DNA from: Legionellales bacterium
Lineage (GTDB): Bacteria > Pseudomonadota > Gammaproteobacteria > Comchoanobacterales > Comchoanobacteraceae
Assembly: GCA_002722435.1 (NCBI GenBank)
Contig: PBLX01000009.1
Location: forward strand, 4,424 to 42,294
DNA: 37,871 nucleotides
Direction of reading: 5' to 3'
In this document: positions 8,578-16,980 of the stretch, piece after piece
How the letters are laid out: each line of letters starts with the position of its first letter
How positions within the stretch are numbered: position 1 is the stretch's first letter
The notes under the pieces: model-generated
Databases searched by the model: none
The model's input: only the letters and a program-made list of their open reading frames with translations
What the model was told of the DNA's origin: nothing
Translations under genes and position numbers: made by a program

Positions 8578-9228
8578 CTATAGTATTATACGCTCTTTTG
8601 CAAAAAGATGCAACCGTTTTGCAAAGTATTTGTGGCCCTGTTCGTTTGGATGTCCGTCATTTGCAAATAGTATTTTACTATTGTCATCCTGTTCAGCACG
8701 TTTTAACATGCTGTCCATTGTATAACCGTCCGCATAATAGTTTTCATATACTGTAGTTTTGTGTTGTCCAAGGGCATTGAATTGTAGTATAGTTATATTA
8801 TAGTTTTTGCAAACACTATTAACAAATAGTTTTGCATTTTCCGTAAACATGTTATGACTTTGAGGACGATTGCCAGTTCTCATTACCCATTCTTTTGCGC
8901 TCTGTGTCCAGCCATGTTTCCTGTTAACAAATCCATTGTGAGTCCAGTGATCATCGTACCAGCTCATTCTTTCAGGACTTGTCCAGCCTACACAAATTAT
9001 AATCTGTTCTTCTGGATCAAGCCTGTTGCGTATATAATCTGCCACTTGATGTTGGATAGCATGATTACTGTTTGCAGGTTCAGCAAGGTTGTCAAATTTA
9101 CAATTGAATAATTTTGCTAGTTGTCCTAACCAACAGTGTTCATTACGATATGCTGTCCAGTGTGTATCGTCAGGTGCAATAAGTTCACTTCCGTATGTGA
9201 AACTACAACCGAATCCTACTAGTTTCAC
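8578..9228 (-). CDS. SGNH/GDSL-type hydrolase (paralogue 1)
   Basis: A 216-residue SGNH-fold protein. GFGCSFTYG (5-13) is block I with nucleophile S9, and DGHPNEQGH (191-199) is block V with catalytic D191 and H193. The family removes acetyl or acyl groups from sugars or lipids. The GTG start overlaps the virion-protein stop by 4 bases (GTGA), with primase directly downstream. It is one of four related genes in the window (also 13105-13767, 16955-17599 and 34864-35613). There is no signal peptide; a sugar O-deacetylase or esterase on phage or host glycans is plausible but unproven. Confidence 0.8.
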   Translation of the reverse strand: MKLVGFGCSFTYGSELIAPDDTHWTAYRNEHCWLGQLAKLFNCKFDNLAEPANSNHAIQHQVADYIRNRLDPEEQIIICVGWTSPERMSWYDDHWTHNGFVNRKHGWTQSAKEWVMRTGNRPQSHNMFTENAKLFVNSVCKNYNITILQFNALGQHKTTVYENYYADGYTMDSMLKRAEQDDNSKILFANDGHPNEQGHKYFAKRLHLFAKERIIL

Positions 9229-9905
9229 GGTCTATATAATACTTCGCTTAGTGTCCCTGTAGTAGTTGCACGAACAAAACGCACTGCACTGAATACACCA
9301 GTAAAGTTTATAAAGTCATTGTCTTCCTGTGCAGTATATGTTTTGCTTGTAATGTCTGTAAAATCAGCATTTTGAATACTATTACTTGGATTAATCGAGC
9401 CCTGTATGGTTAGTGTGCCTGTAAATGCACTGCTGAAATAAATCTGCGCTGTGTGTTGTGCAGTATTGCGATTGATATATGGTTTGATAGATATATTACT
9501 GCCAGTATCACCACTTGTAAATGTTTCACTGGTGCTATCAACAAACGTTGGATAAACTCCTTCATCTATTTCGAGGACACCATTAGCACTGTAATTATCG
9601 TCTGCATATGCAGGTGTAGTTCTATCCTCTCCGTTAGTTACTTTTAGTCCATAACTAAAGAACTTACTGTCCAAGTTTAGCAAATCTGCTTCACTAATTA
9701 ATGCTTCAAATATACCTCGTCTAGGATCAATAGGTGTTAGAGAACGTTCCAAAAACGCTACATTGTTTTCCTTGTCCAGAATTACAATGTTTGCTGTATG
9801 ATCTGTCATACTTACTCGCTTCTGATCACGATTTTTAAATTCAATACGGATAAAATTATCTATTCCGCGATATACTTTAATGTTTGGTGTGTAAAACATA
9901 CTCAT
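9225..9905 (-). CDS. Putative virion structural protein, beta-rich
   Basis: About 226 residues when started at the ATG at 9905 (MSMFYTPNIKVYRG), which has a GGAG 11 bases upstream. A longer frame from GTG 10010 is open but would place the GATAAATAC promoter inside the gene. The N-terminal half (strands around FIRIEF, ANIVILD and NNVAFLERSLTP) resembles the N-terminal domain of baseplate or receptor-binding proteins (BppU-like). The C-terminal half is Thr/Ser-rich beta repeats, ending in a jelly-roll-like segment with SAVRFVRATTTGT. A late structural gene at the head of a unit carrying primase and helicase is unusual. Assignment by composition and pattern only. Confidence 0.6.
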   Translation of the reverse strand: MSMFYTPNIKVYRGIDNFIRIEFKNRDQKRVSMTDHTANIVILDKENNVAFLERSLTPIDPRRGIFEALISEADLLNLDSKFFSYGLKVTNGEDRTTPAYADDNYSANGVLEIDEGVYPTFVDSTSETFTSGDTGSNISIKPYINRNTAQHTAQIYFSSAFTGTLTIQGSINPSNSIQNADFTDITSKTYTAQEDNDFINFTGVFSAVRFVRATTTGTLSEVLYRP

Positions 9906-9983
9906 AATATTATTTACTCCAGTATCAGTTACAACTGCAGTGTGCCTTTGTGCATATAAATATCCAGTAATAACAGTCATACT

Positions 9984-9992
9984 GTATTTATC
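9984..9992 (-). promoter_or_regulatory. Candidate T4-like late promoter
   Basis: On the minus strand this reads GATAAATAC, identical to the core of the box at 1111-1120. It would drive the run from the virion protein through primase and helicase with a leader of about 70 bases to the ATG at 9905. It also lies 12 bases upstream of the oppositely oriented gene at 10004. Confidence 0.5.
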
Positions 9993-10003
9993 GTAAGAGT
10001 AAA

Positions 10004-10375
10004 ATGCCACCGTTAGCGGAAGAAATATTTGAAAAGTATCCTTTTCTAAGTTTGGTTACCTATGGTGGTCAAGAATATGTCGGGATAGTACAAAATCAGG
10101 ACGACACTGTACTCAGCATGTATGATTATAGTAGACTGCCTGTCGAACTAAAAGAGACTTTTCTTGCACTGGGGGATACGTGGTGGTGGGAAAGCAACAG
10201 AATGATTCCTATCAACCTTTTTTTGAAAAAAGACTTTAATACGTTTGCAAGTTTTTTAATTACATTTAATATTAGAGACACACAAGTAGTGCGAGGACCC
10301 AGTGTTAGCATTGCAGATCTTGCAAAGAAACGCAGTAAACGTAGAAATATTCAATTGGTTAAAAAAGTAAAATAA
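10004..10375 (+). CDS. Conserved phage protein, unknown function
   Basis: A 123-residue protein on the plus strand between two minus-strand units. It has an N-terminal alpha/beta region (YPFLSLVTYGGQEYVGIVQN), a tryptophan cluster, WWWES (56-60), and a basic C-terminal tail, KKRSKRRNIQLVKKVK, that could bind nucleic acid. A GAG ribosome site precedes the ATG. Its 3' end overlaps the DUF3307 gene by 25 bases tail to tail. I do not recognise a named family. Confidence 0.65.
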   Translation: MPPLAEEIFEKYPFLSLVTYGGQEYVGIVQNQDDTVLSMYDYSRLPVELKETFLALGDTWWWESNRMIPINLFLKKDFNTFASFLITFNIRDTQVVRGPSVSIADLAKKRSKRRNIQLVKKVK

Positions 10376-10710
10376 TACGCAATAGCAAAATATGTAGTGT
10401 GATGTAGAGTCTGATCCACACACTGCATCCACCACCAGTTTTTAGTACGGTACTCCAATTTAAGTTTTCGATTAACATGTTGCTTACTATAGTCTATGTG
10501 CCAGTGTAGTACATAATCAAACATTGCAGCAAACCATGCTGCATATGGATTTACAAATAGTGTAACAACTACAAATGTTCCTAAGCCATGTTGCAGATAA
10601 TGATAGTGTCCAGGGCCAATATATTGATCTTTCCTACCTGTAAGATAGTTTTGTAATCCTAAATCTATCCAGACATGTTTAATCACTAGAGCAAAAAATA
10701 ATTCAATCAT
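10351..10710 (-). CDS. DUF3307-type membrane protein
   Basis: A 119-residue protein with three to four hydrophobic helices and conserved polar residues inside or next to them: H36/H38 in GHYHYLQHG, DYVLHWHIDY (65-74) and MQCVDQTLHH (94-103). This spacing of Asp, Gln and His recalls DUF3307 proteins of phages and bacteria. It probably sits in the inner membrane; the reaction is unknown. It is the last gene of the 13-gene run that starts with the ferredoxin, beginning right after the preceding stop (TAAATG). Confidence 0.7.
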   Translation of the reverse strand: MIELFFALVIKHVWIDLGLQNYLTGRKDQYIGPGHYHYLQHGLGTFVVVTLFVNPYAAWFAAMFDYVLHWHIDYSKQHVNRKLKLEYRTKNWWWMQCVDQTLHHTTYFAIAYYFTFLTN

Positions 10711-10974
10711 TTAATGTACCGTCGGGCCTCCGTCTGAATCATCCATGTCAAAATATTTGTAAGCATTGTGAAGATCATCGCTCAGTGTATCACCAACAGT
10801 TTTTAACATTTCCTTAATCTGATCATCTTCTAAAAAAGTTTTGTATAAAACCATACTGTGTTTTAGTAGCATTGTTGCCATATACATAAAATCCTCATCA
10901 CTGTGAAGTTCCTGTTGTATATGCTTAACTAACTTATCCTGTATTTCACTCAAACGCTTGTTATTATCCGCCAT
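10711..10974 (-). CDS. Small acidic helical protein, unknown function
   Basis: 87 residues, acidic and predicted all-helical, ending in an Asp-rich tail. The strong ribosome site GGAGG lies 6-7 bases upstream of the ATG. It overlaps the end of the mini DnaE-like gene by 11 bases. No family recognised. Confidence 0.65.
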   Translation of the reverse strand: MADNNKRLSEIQDKLVKHIQQELHSDEDFMYMATMLLKHSMVLYKTFLEDDQIKEMLKTVGDTLSDDLHNAYKYFDMDDSDGGPTVH

Positions 10975-11536
10975 TTTTTTCCTCCAGTATGTTCATGTGT
11001 ACTGCTACTAGTTGTGCGTAAGCCACACTGTGGCTCTTCTTAAAACTATAACTATCCTGTCCCGCACTCTGCCATATAGTTTTTGCAACCTCTGCCCAGG
11101 GTAATCCTATTAGATGTCTTTTTGCAGGACGTATTACTGCTAGAAACATAGCCATGCGTGGAACACTTGTAATGTCCTCAGGCATACGAGCCGCTGTCTC
11201 AAAATGTTTTCCTACATGTATTAGTTGTTCAAAGAATGCTTGCTCCTGTAACCGAGCCCAGTTAGGTTCTCTCATAAGTTCCACTAGATGTAGTTCGTTT
11301 CGTACATGTTCATATACACCTACGTTAAGTAGATCAAGTTTAAAGTAACCTAATTGTTCCGCATGTTTATGATCCAGTGTAGCAAGTCCATCATGAGCTA
11401 CGGGTATATCTGTAAAATATACACCCGTGTTATGTTTATTACCGTTCTCCAGTCTTGCACCAACACCCTTGATGTGTTTAGTCAATTGTGTGCGATCACC
11501 AAAGTCAATGTCTACATCTGGCATATCAAAGTTCAT
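10964..11536 (-). CDS. Mini DnaE-like protein (Pol III alpha palm remnant)
   Basis: A 190-residue protein that starts almost on the DnaE catalytic motif: MPDVDIDF at 5-12 (D7 and D9 equivalent to the two palm aspartates), HNTGVYF (35-41) like the DnaE RHxGxH strand, YFKLDLLNVG (64-73) with the third aspartate D68, and KKSHSVAYAQLV (166-177) like the DnaE NKSHAVAYA motif. It lacks the GRGSxxGS segment, the PHP domain, most of the fingers and the OB fold. All three carboxylates survive, so it is not obviously a dead fragment; it could be a minimal nucleotide-binding or regulatory relative of the 565-residue protein at 2185-3882. It is translationally coupled on both sides. Confidence 0.75.
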   Translation of the reverse strand: MNFDMPDVDIDFGDRTQLTKHIKGVGARLENGNKHNTGVYFTDIPVAHDGLATLDHKHAEQLGYFKLDLLNVGVYEHVRNELHLVELMREPNWARLQEQAFFEQLIHVGKHFETAARMPEDITSVPRMAMFLAVIRPAKRHLIGLPWAEVAKTIWQSAGQDSYSFKKSHSVAYAQLVAVHMNILEEKNGG

Positions 11537-12380
11537 ATCTCACGCCTTCCCATACTTTGGTAGGATTTAAATCCTGTGTGTTCGTTGGATATTCTTGAGA
11601 AATTTCTATTTCGTATCCAAGATGCTGTTCGATCAAAAAATCCAAGTATGATTGTTCATATAAACAAAAATTACTAATATCCATATTAGTATTACTAGTA
11701 TAACATTGAAATGCAAGTTCTACAAGTTTTCTAGATTGTATTGTATTTTGTTTTCTATCTAAAAATGTCTGTTGATGATGTGCGATATCTATTTTGTATG
11801 TGTATCCAAGTTTAATTAATAATTTTTCTACTTGTTTACAAAAAACTTCCTGATCGTAAAACCAGGCAAATTTAAAAATATTTTCAATGCTTTGCCTATT
11901 TAATATATCTTCCTGACATTCAAAAAAAGTTTTTTCTGTTACCTTAATTAAATTTTTAAAGAATTCCCTCATACCTCGGATATGATCATTTTTAAAAATA
12001 TCAACTTGTTTTTTGATATTATTTTTTATAGTTTGCGCATTTTTTGTTTTCTTATTCAATACTTTTTCTATATCAGCAAAATCTTTAATAGTTAATAAAT
12101 CTAATCCAAATTCTCCAGACGCAAGCATCCAATGCCATAGCAATATGTAAAGATCTGAGTGGTCAATACTTATATAAACAAAAATGTTATTTTCATCACT
12201 AAGTGAAAGATCATGTGGGTGATGATGATCAATTATTCTTTTTGATCCTATAGATCTATGTGCACCGTAATTACTTCCATAAAAATCAAAATCTTCAATT
12301 TCACCACTCGCTACATGACAACATCTTGTCAAGAAGTTACCATGTGTTGCACCCTGGAATAACAAAATTGGTAATGTCAA
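11526..12380 (-). CDS. Unknown AT-rich gene, P-loop-like N-terminus
   Basis: 284 residues, TTG start in a TTGA junction with the zinc-finger gene. The N-terminus, ILLFQGATHGNFLTRCCHV, resembles the start of sulfotransferase or kinase-like phage proteins (Gly-rich turn plus GNFLxR), but no full Walker A is visible. A histidine-rich stretch, DHHHPHD, follows at about 51-57. The middle is Lys/Asn/Phe-rich, and the DNA is clearly more AT-rich than its neighbours, with long A/T runs, which suggests separate acquisition. Function unknown. Confidence 0.65.
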   Translation of the reverse strand: MTLPILLFQGATHGNFLTRCCHVASGEIEDFDFYGSNYGAHRSIGSKRIIDHHHPHDLSLSDENNIFVYISIDHSDLYILLWHWMLASGEFGLDLLTIKDFADIEKVLNKKTKNAQTIKNNIKKQVDIFKNDHIRGMREFFKNLIKVTEKTFFECQEDILNRQSIENIFKFAWFYDQEVFCKQVEKLLIKLGYTYKIDIAHHQQTFLDRKQNTIQSRKLVELAFQCYTSNTNMDISNFCLYEQSYLDFLIEQHLGYEIEISQEYPTNTQDLNPTKVWEGVRYEL

Positions 12381-13108
12381 AGCCCTGCCTCTTTAAGAAT
12401 ATGTTTTACCCATTCTGTGTCCGCAAAGTAGTCTACAAACTTGCGCTTCCAGAAGTCTGGATCAATGTATGGAAATATCATTTCTATTTGTTCCGTGCTT
12501 AGTTTATCCAGTGCCGCTTGACCACTGTCACAGTTAAAAACAATCCATGCACTGATACGTCCTGTTACTATGTGTTGCACAAGAAGATTACTGTTTACAT
12601 AGTTAAAGTAATGGTTGAACACACTAGTCTTTTCTTCTGCCCAGTTTTCCATAGTCTTGATACTACGCTCCAGTGCATCCTGTGTTGCTTCTTTTCGCAG
12701 ATGTTCCATAAGATATTCCTGATATACAGCATCTTTGCACCAGTGATCTAATTTTTTATTGCTTTTGATTACCCAGTCAATAAACTTTTGGGTGTTAATT
12801 GCACGAATAGCAACCATGTGTCTTCCAAACTTTACAAATGCATTGTAGTATGGAGACTCACAAAAGTCACTGTATGTCTTAAACTTGGCACTGCCCTGAC
12901 TAAGTTCATAAAAACGCAAGTATGCAGTCATACCCAGTTTTACTCCTGCTTCGTCCTCCTGTTGCGCACGTCGCTTGGGCTCACACAAATGCGCAGCCAG
13001 TGTGCTTTCCTTACGAAAACTCTTGCCACAGTATTTGCATATATAATCTTTTTGTTCCATACTATAGTTAATTATAGCATCTTTTACAATTGCTGTAAAG
13101 TGATTCAT
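12377..13108 (-). CDS. Zinc-finger protein conserved in T4-like marine phages
   Basis: 243 residues from the ATG at 13108, which overlaps the upstream stop as ATGA and has a GAAG ribosome site; an upstream in-frame start at 13135 is less likely. A classic finger, CKYCGKSFRKESTLAAHLC (24-42), uses C24, C27, H40 and probably C42. The rest is helical with many aromatics. From memory, similar proteins occur in cyanophages and other marine T4-like phages without a known role. Its place among replication and recombination genes suggests DNA or RNA binding. Confidence 0.75.
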   Translation of the reverse strand: MNHFTAIVKDAIINYSMEQKDYICKYCGKSFRKESTLAAHLCEPKRRAQQEDEAGVKLGMTAYLRFYELSQGSAKFKTYSDFCESPYYNAFVKFGRHMVAIRAINTQKFIDWVIKSNKKLDHWCKDAVYQEYLMEHLRKEATQDALERSIKTMENWAEEKTSVFNHYFNYVNSNLLVQHIVTGRISAWIVFNCDSGQAALDKLSTEQIEMIFPYIDPDFWKRKFVDYFADTEWVKHILKEAGL

Positions 13109-13767
13109 AGATATTTCTTCACTTCCTCGGCCCATGAGCTTTGGCAGTTATGGTTTAAATGAAATCCATCTTCCGAAAACCCGTTATTCTCTATAGCAAA
13201 TTCATATGGTGTTATAGGAACATAGTGTGTGCGATCGAGCCTATCTAAGTAGTCTGTACACTGTCCTAGGCTTTGTTCTGAATAAACTTTTGTAATATCA
13301 TATATGAATGTGTATTTGTATGGAATCTGTTTACTATTCAAATATTCAATGAACATTATTACGTGATACATATTAAGTTGACTAAAATACTTAGTACAGT
13401 CACTGGTATATACTGTTTTAAATATGTCTTTTACAGGCCCTGTTAGTTTATCAATAGCACCCAGTGGACCTCCTGATTGCACAAGATTCACATCTCCATA
13501 CGGGCCCATATCATATCCTATAGGAAAACTAAAATAATAGTTGGCTGGGTGTTGATCTTGTGGTAACGGCACACTGATTCTATTCAATCCTGTAAACATT
13601 ACAAATACACTATCGTAATCTGGCAACACATGTAAACCTGTTCTGGTAATCCATGCATTATCAACACCGCCTTTAGCAAACACTGTATAAGGTTCGTCAA
13701 ACATAGTGTCATGCCAAATTGCTTGATCTCTGTCTGTATAACTACATCCAAGTATAAGTTTAGTCAC
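13105..13767 (-). CDS. SGNH-like protein (paralogue 2)
   Basis: 220 residues, GTG start. LILGCSYTDRD (4-14) aligns with SGNH block I (S9), and DGFHLNH near residues 200-206 corresponds to the catalytic Asp-x-x-His block. The GNH blocks in between are divergent. It overlaps the gp62-like gene by 8 bases and the zinc-finger gene by ATGA. Activity is inferred from these two blocks only; the substrate is unknown. Confidence 0.65.
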   Translation of the reverse strand: MTKLILGCSYTDRDQAIWHDTMFDEPYTVFAKGGVDNAWITRTGLHVLPDYDSVFVMFTGLNRISVPLPQDQHPANYYFSFPIGYDMGPYGDVNLVQSGGPLGAIDKLTGPVKDIFKTVYTSDCTKYFSQLNMYHVIMFIEYLNSKQIPYKYTFIYDITKVYSEQSLGQCTDYLDRLDRTHYVPITPYEFAIENNGFSEDGFHLNHNCQSSWAEEVKKYL

Positions 13768-14197
13768 CGTGCAACCTTTGCAGTTCTTTGATGTCCTTGT
13801 CAGTGTACATGTTCACTAGTATGTTTAGTTCATCTGTTTTTGCCAGCGGATGTAAATCTGCTATCTGTTTACGTTTTTTACTTGAATTGTTTTTGTCTTT
13901 TTGTTTGTGTCCTACCCATTGATGAAACTGTGTACCCATGCCAGGCGATACTGTGCATAGCAACTGCCACACAAGTTTTGGATGTCGTGCCAGTTCAAAG
14001 TAAGTGCAGTTAACACGCTGGTTGCCAGCCATTAAGTAGTATGCCTGTAGTTCACTTGAACCTTTGACTAAACTTACATAACGGTTCAGTAGGAAGGGTG
14101 CTAGTTGCTTCTGATGTTCGGGTGTAAGTCTATCATAAAAGCCATAGTCTTTTTTGTCTATGGCTGCAAGCACTGTGTTTAATGGCAGTTTACTCAA
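13760..14197 (-). CDS. 62: Probable clamp loader small subunit, T4 gp62-like
   Basis: 145 residues from a TTG start with a well-placed GGAG. The pattern PFLLNRYVS (34-42), then LMAGNQRVN, HPKLVWQLL and QFHQWVGHK, resembles the short gp62 proteins of marine T4-like phages, which help gp44 load the gp45 clamp. A basic linker, KKRKQ, precedes a helical tail. The usual partners gp44 and gp45 are not in this window, so the call rests on sequence pattern alone. Confidence 0.55.
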   Translation of the reverse strand: MSKLPLNTVLAAIDKKDYGFYDRLTPEHQKQLAPFLLNRYVSLVKGSSELQAYYLMAGNQRVNCTYFELARHPKLVWQLLCTVSPGMGTQFHQWVGHKQKDKNNSSKKRKQIADLHPLAKTDELNILVNMYTDKDIKELQRLHGD

Positions 14198-14462
14198 AAT
14201 TCACTCCATTTGTGTATATTACATCAGCAAATGATAACACAAACATATGTGCATCGTCAAGTTTAGCAAACTCTATCCAAACAAGTTTATCCTCGTTTTG
14301 CATATCCCAGTCTAGATCTCTACGCATCCACAAATACTTCTTAATGCGATCCAGTAAATCCTGTTGTTTTTTACCATACTTGACTGCACCATAAAAGTCC
14401 ATGCTCTGACTAAAACAAAACTTACGATAATCTGTGCGTAGTATTTTACCAGGCTCTATCAA
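14190..14462 (-). CDS. Conserved phage protein, unknown function
   Basis: About 90 residues. The open frame extends to 14594, but the extra part lies over the preceding gene in another frame and looks random, so I place the start near a TTG at 14462; an ATG at 14402 (MDFYGAVKYG) is also possible. The body reads DRIKKYLWMRRDLDW, then KLVWIEFAKLDDAHMFVLSF: alternating helix and strand with many aromatics. It ends 8 bases inside the gp62-like gene. No family recognised; the start is uncertain. Confidence 0.6.
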   Translation of the reverse strand: MIEPGKILRTDYRKFCFSQSMDFYGAVKYGKKQQDLLDRIKKYLWMRRDLDWDMQNEDKLVWIEFAKLDDAHMFVLSFADVIYTNGVNFE

Positions 14463-14949
14463 TAGAGACGATCTCGTTTTGTTTGTTGATTTCTTTTGCG
14501 CAGAAAACGCAACGGGGATTATCCACTTCAGACTCAATTGGAATAGCGAGGATCTGTCCTTGTTTGAGTTTCGGGAAGAACCATTTGACATCACTGTATA
14601 TATCCACTATGTTTACTGGCATGTAGTCATGTCTAAAATCTCCAAGCGGATTAAACACAAATGCGTCAAATCCTCTATCATTCAAACTTGAAAAGTTAAG
14701 CATTTCTAAATCACCAATCTCACGATCACCTATTAGAATTTTCCAATCAACAGGCATGCGTATTTTATTACCGCCTACATCTAACACAACAGCAGGCGAA
14801 TTAAAACTTTCTAAAAATATTAAGGGTATAAAAAAGTAATCCGGATCCGCTGGATTGCTGTTATCCAGTATTGCAAAACGAAGATCATCAACTTCGTCAG
14901 GTATATCATTCATTTCATATGCCGTATTATCCAGGGTAAGAATACGCAT
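14446..14949 (-). CDS. Conserved phage protein, unknown function
   Basis: 167 residues, ATG sharing a base with the ClpP stop (TAATG). It is mostly beta strand: VVLDVGGNKIRMPVDWKILIGD (54-75), FDAFVFNPLG and VKWFFPKLKQGQILAIPI. A pair of cysteines, CVFC (about 152-155), lies near the C-terminus. The conserved look and position between clpP and gp62-like genes fit a core gene of this phage group, but I do not know its job. Confidence 0.65.
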   Translation of the reverse strand: MRILTLDNTAYEMNDIPDEVDDLRFAILDNSNPADPDYFFIPLIFLESFNSPAVVLDVGGNKIRMPVDWKILIGDREIGDLEMLNFSSLNDRGFDAFVFNPLGDFRHDYMPVNIVDIYSDVKWFFPKLKQGQILAIPIESEVDNPRCVFCAKEINKQNEIVSIDRAW

Positions 14950-15521
14950 TAGTATACCTCAACGATTTTATCCGCAATGCCATACTTAATTGCTTCTTCA
15001 GCACTAAGCCATTTGTCCTCGGGCGGCAATAATACTTCTCGTATCTTTTTCTCCGTAAGTCCAGTGCATTTCTTATAGTGTTCCAGCATGCGTTCACTAC
15101 TAAGTTCGAATTCTCGCATTGTAGCAAAAAGTTCATGCTCTTTGCCTCTTGAGCCCCAACTATATTGATGACTTAGGATACTTGTGTTGGGTGTTATTAC
15201 ACGACGTCCTTTTTTACCAGCCATAAATGTTAGCACACCGGAACTTGCTATAAGTCCTATACCCACAGTCTTAATTGGAATAGCACTGCCTTTCATTGTA
15301 TCAATTAGTGCAAATGCAGCATGAACGCTGCCACCTGGTGAATTAATAATTAGTGTTAGTTCCTTAGGACGTTGGCGTTTAGGCAATAGATTCATTTCGA
15401 TAATCCACTTTACAAGTGGTGAAGTAGATTTGTTATCGAATCCCTCACAAAAATATGCCATGCCTGAATTGTACATAGTTTGCCCAAACTTGGGCATGTC
15501 TTCTGTTTCTTGATCACTCAT
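14949..15521 (-). CDS. clpP: ClpP-like serine protease
   Basis: 190 residues, close to the normal ClpP length. The triad is visible: S93 in GLIASSGV (89-96), H118 in SILSHQYS (114-121) and D169 in PPEDKWLSAEEA (166-177). NSPGGSV (60-66) is the oxyanion and substrate-binding loop. ClpP forms a barrel that degrades proteins delivered by AAA unfoldases; in a phage it may degrade host proteins or act in capsid maturation. No ClpX or ClpA partner is in the window, so it may use the host's. It lies just after uvsW and overlaps the next gene by one base. Confidence 0.92.
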   Translation of the reverse strand: MSDQETEDMPKFGQTMYNSGMAYFCEGFDNKSTSPLVKWIIEMNLLPKRQRPKELTLIINSPGGSVHAAFALIDTMKGSAIPIKTVGIGLIASSGVLTFMAGKKGRRVITPNTSILSHQYSWGSRGKEHELFATMREFELSSERMLEHYKKCTGLTEKKIREVLLPPEDKWLSAEEAIKYGIADKIVEVY

Positions 15522-15522
15522 A

Positions 15523-16980
15523 CTAGTTCCAATCTGCTTTCTCTACCGTAAATGGATAGTTTGCTTCCTTATAAAATGCTTTACGTTTTGTTAAATGTCT
15601 TTTAGCGTATTTTGCTGTACTTGTTATGTCCCAGATCTGTACAAAATCTTTGTCTTTAGCCTTACGAATGCCACGGCCAATGCTCTGTATGACTCGTACA
15701 AAACTTTTACCAGGCTCAACCAACACCAGATTAAAGATGCGAGGAATATTGATACCCACAGCCGCAACGCCGTAGGTTGCGATAATGACCTTTCCTTTAG
15801 CAGTTGATATCTCGTCATATTCTGCTTTTCTGTCTGCACCTTTTGTACTCCCTGATACAAAGACACTGTCTGGTATTGCAATCTGTAGTGCTTCTCCTGC
15901 ACTTATACGATCCACAAGTATAAGTGTGTTGCCACTGTCCTTAATACTATTGCATAAACTGCCTATCCAGTCTATCCTGTCCTTGTTTCCCAGTAAGTAT
16001 TTAAGCTCACTCTGATAATTTGTATGTGCAATCACATCAATCATTTGCACAATATTCACATGGCACTGTGCAAGCACACCCTTGTCCTGTAGTTCTTTTG
16101 CACTGATCTGATTTATTACAGGCCCAATACTACACACTATGCCTACGTTCTCAAACTTTTCCTTGGGCACTGTGCCTGTTAGTCCCCAGCGTATGGGTAT
16201 GTGACTCATTACACCAGTTAGCAGTGCAGTCAGTGCATCTGCTTTAGCCATGTGTACTTCGTCAACCATAATACACACCACATCCTCTAGGAACTCTCCT
16301 ATGCTTATGGGTGCTACATGATTCTTTGTATTTTTTAACAGTATGTTTAGACTTTGCCAAGTACATATGGTGTGTGTTTTACCGAACTCCTTACGGTCAC
16401 CATAGTAAACACCCACATCCAGACCCAAGTTAACATAGTCTTCTTCCGTTTGTGTAACCAAACTTTTGTTTGGCACAATAACAATGCTTCTACCATACTG
16501 TTCAACACTAGCACTAAGTGCCGCAGTCATTAGTGTTTTGCCAGCACCTGTTGCTACTTCCTGCAAACTCTGTGGATTTGCTAGAAACTGATTTATAGTT
16601 TCAACTTGGTAGTCACGTAATATAATAGGCTCTCCTTCAGCAGGATGCCCCTTTGGCCACGCTACATTACTAAAACTATCTTCCTGTACAGGCTCTAATG
16701 TGTATTCGTTCTGATATTCACGCAAGTCATTTAGCGTAACATCATAGCCCTGTTGCTGTAGTACAGGAAGAATGTCCGGGAGGAGATTAATGTATGTACT
16801 CCCTCCAAGTTGAAAGAATGCTTTTTTGCCGTCCCAGCGTCCCAGTTTTACTGCGGGCAAGTAACGAGCATAGGGTACTTCATACTTGAACATGTTACTT
16901 AACTTGCGTCTAGTATCCAGATCAAGTCCTTCAATCTTTACGTTTACTTCATCTTTAACGTGTAGTATTGCAGGCTTCAT
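15523..16980 (-). CDS. uvsW: UvsW-like SF2 helicase
   Basis: 485 residues, close to T4 UvsW (503). ATGAGKT (143-149) is motif I, DEVH (240-243) motif II, GLTGT (266-270) motif III and QSIGRGIRK (near residue 436) motif VI. The N-terminal domain (1-115), with KYEVPYARYLPAVKLGRWDG, matches the UvsW substrate-recognition domain. It unwinds branched recombination and stalled-fork structures and, in T4, helps switch replication initiation modes. It overlaps the upstream SGNH gene by 26 bases. Confidence 0.93.
   Translation of the reverse strand: MKPAILHVKDEVNVKIEGLDLDTRRKLSNMFKYEVPYARYLPAVKLGRWDGKKAFFQLGGSTYINLLPDILPVLQQQGYDVTLNDLREYQNEYTLEPVQEDSFSNVAWPKGHPAEGEPIILRDYQVETINQFLANPQSLQEVATGAGKTLMTAALSASVEQYGRSIVIVPNKSLVTQTEEDYVNLGLDVGVYYGDRKEFGKTHTICTWQSLNILLKNTKNHVAPISIGEFLEDVVCIMVDEVHMAKADALTALLTGVMSHIPIRWGLTGTVPKEKFENVGIVCSIGPVINQISAKELQDKGVLAQCHVNIVQMIDVIAHTNYQSELKYLLGNKDRIDWIGSLCNSIKDSGNTLILVDRISAGEALQIAIPDSVFVSGSTKGADRKAEYDEISTAKGKVIIATYGVAAVGINIPRIFNLVLVEPGKSFVRVIQSIGRGIRKAKDKDFVQIWDITSTAKYAKRHLTKRKAFYKEANYPFTVEKADWN

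Noticed and set aside
9906..10010. Longer N-terminus of the virion protein from a GTG at 10010
   Set aside because: It would contain the late promoter box and has no good ribosome site; ATG 9905 has GGAG.
14463..14594. N-terminal extension of the 14190 gene
   Set aside because: It overlaps the conserved coding end of the preceding gene in another frame and looks random (Ser/Lys/Asn-rich).
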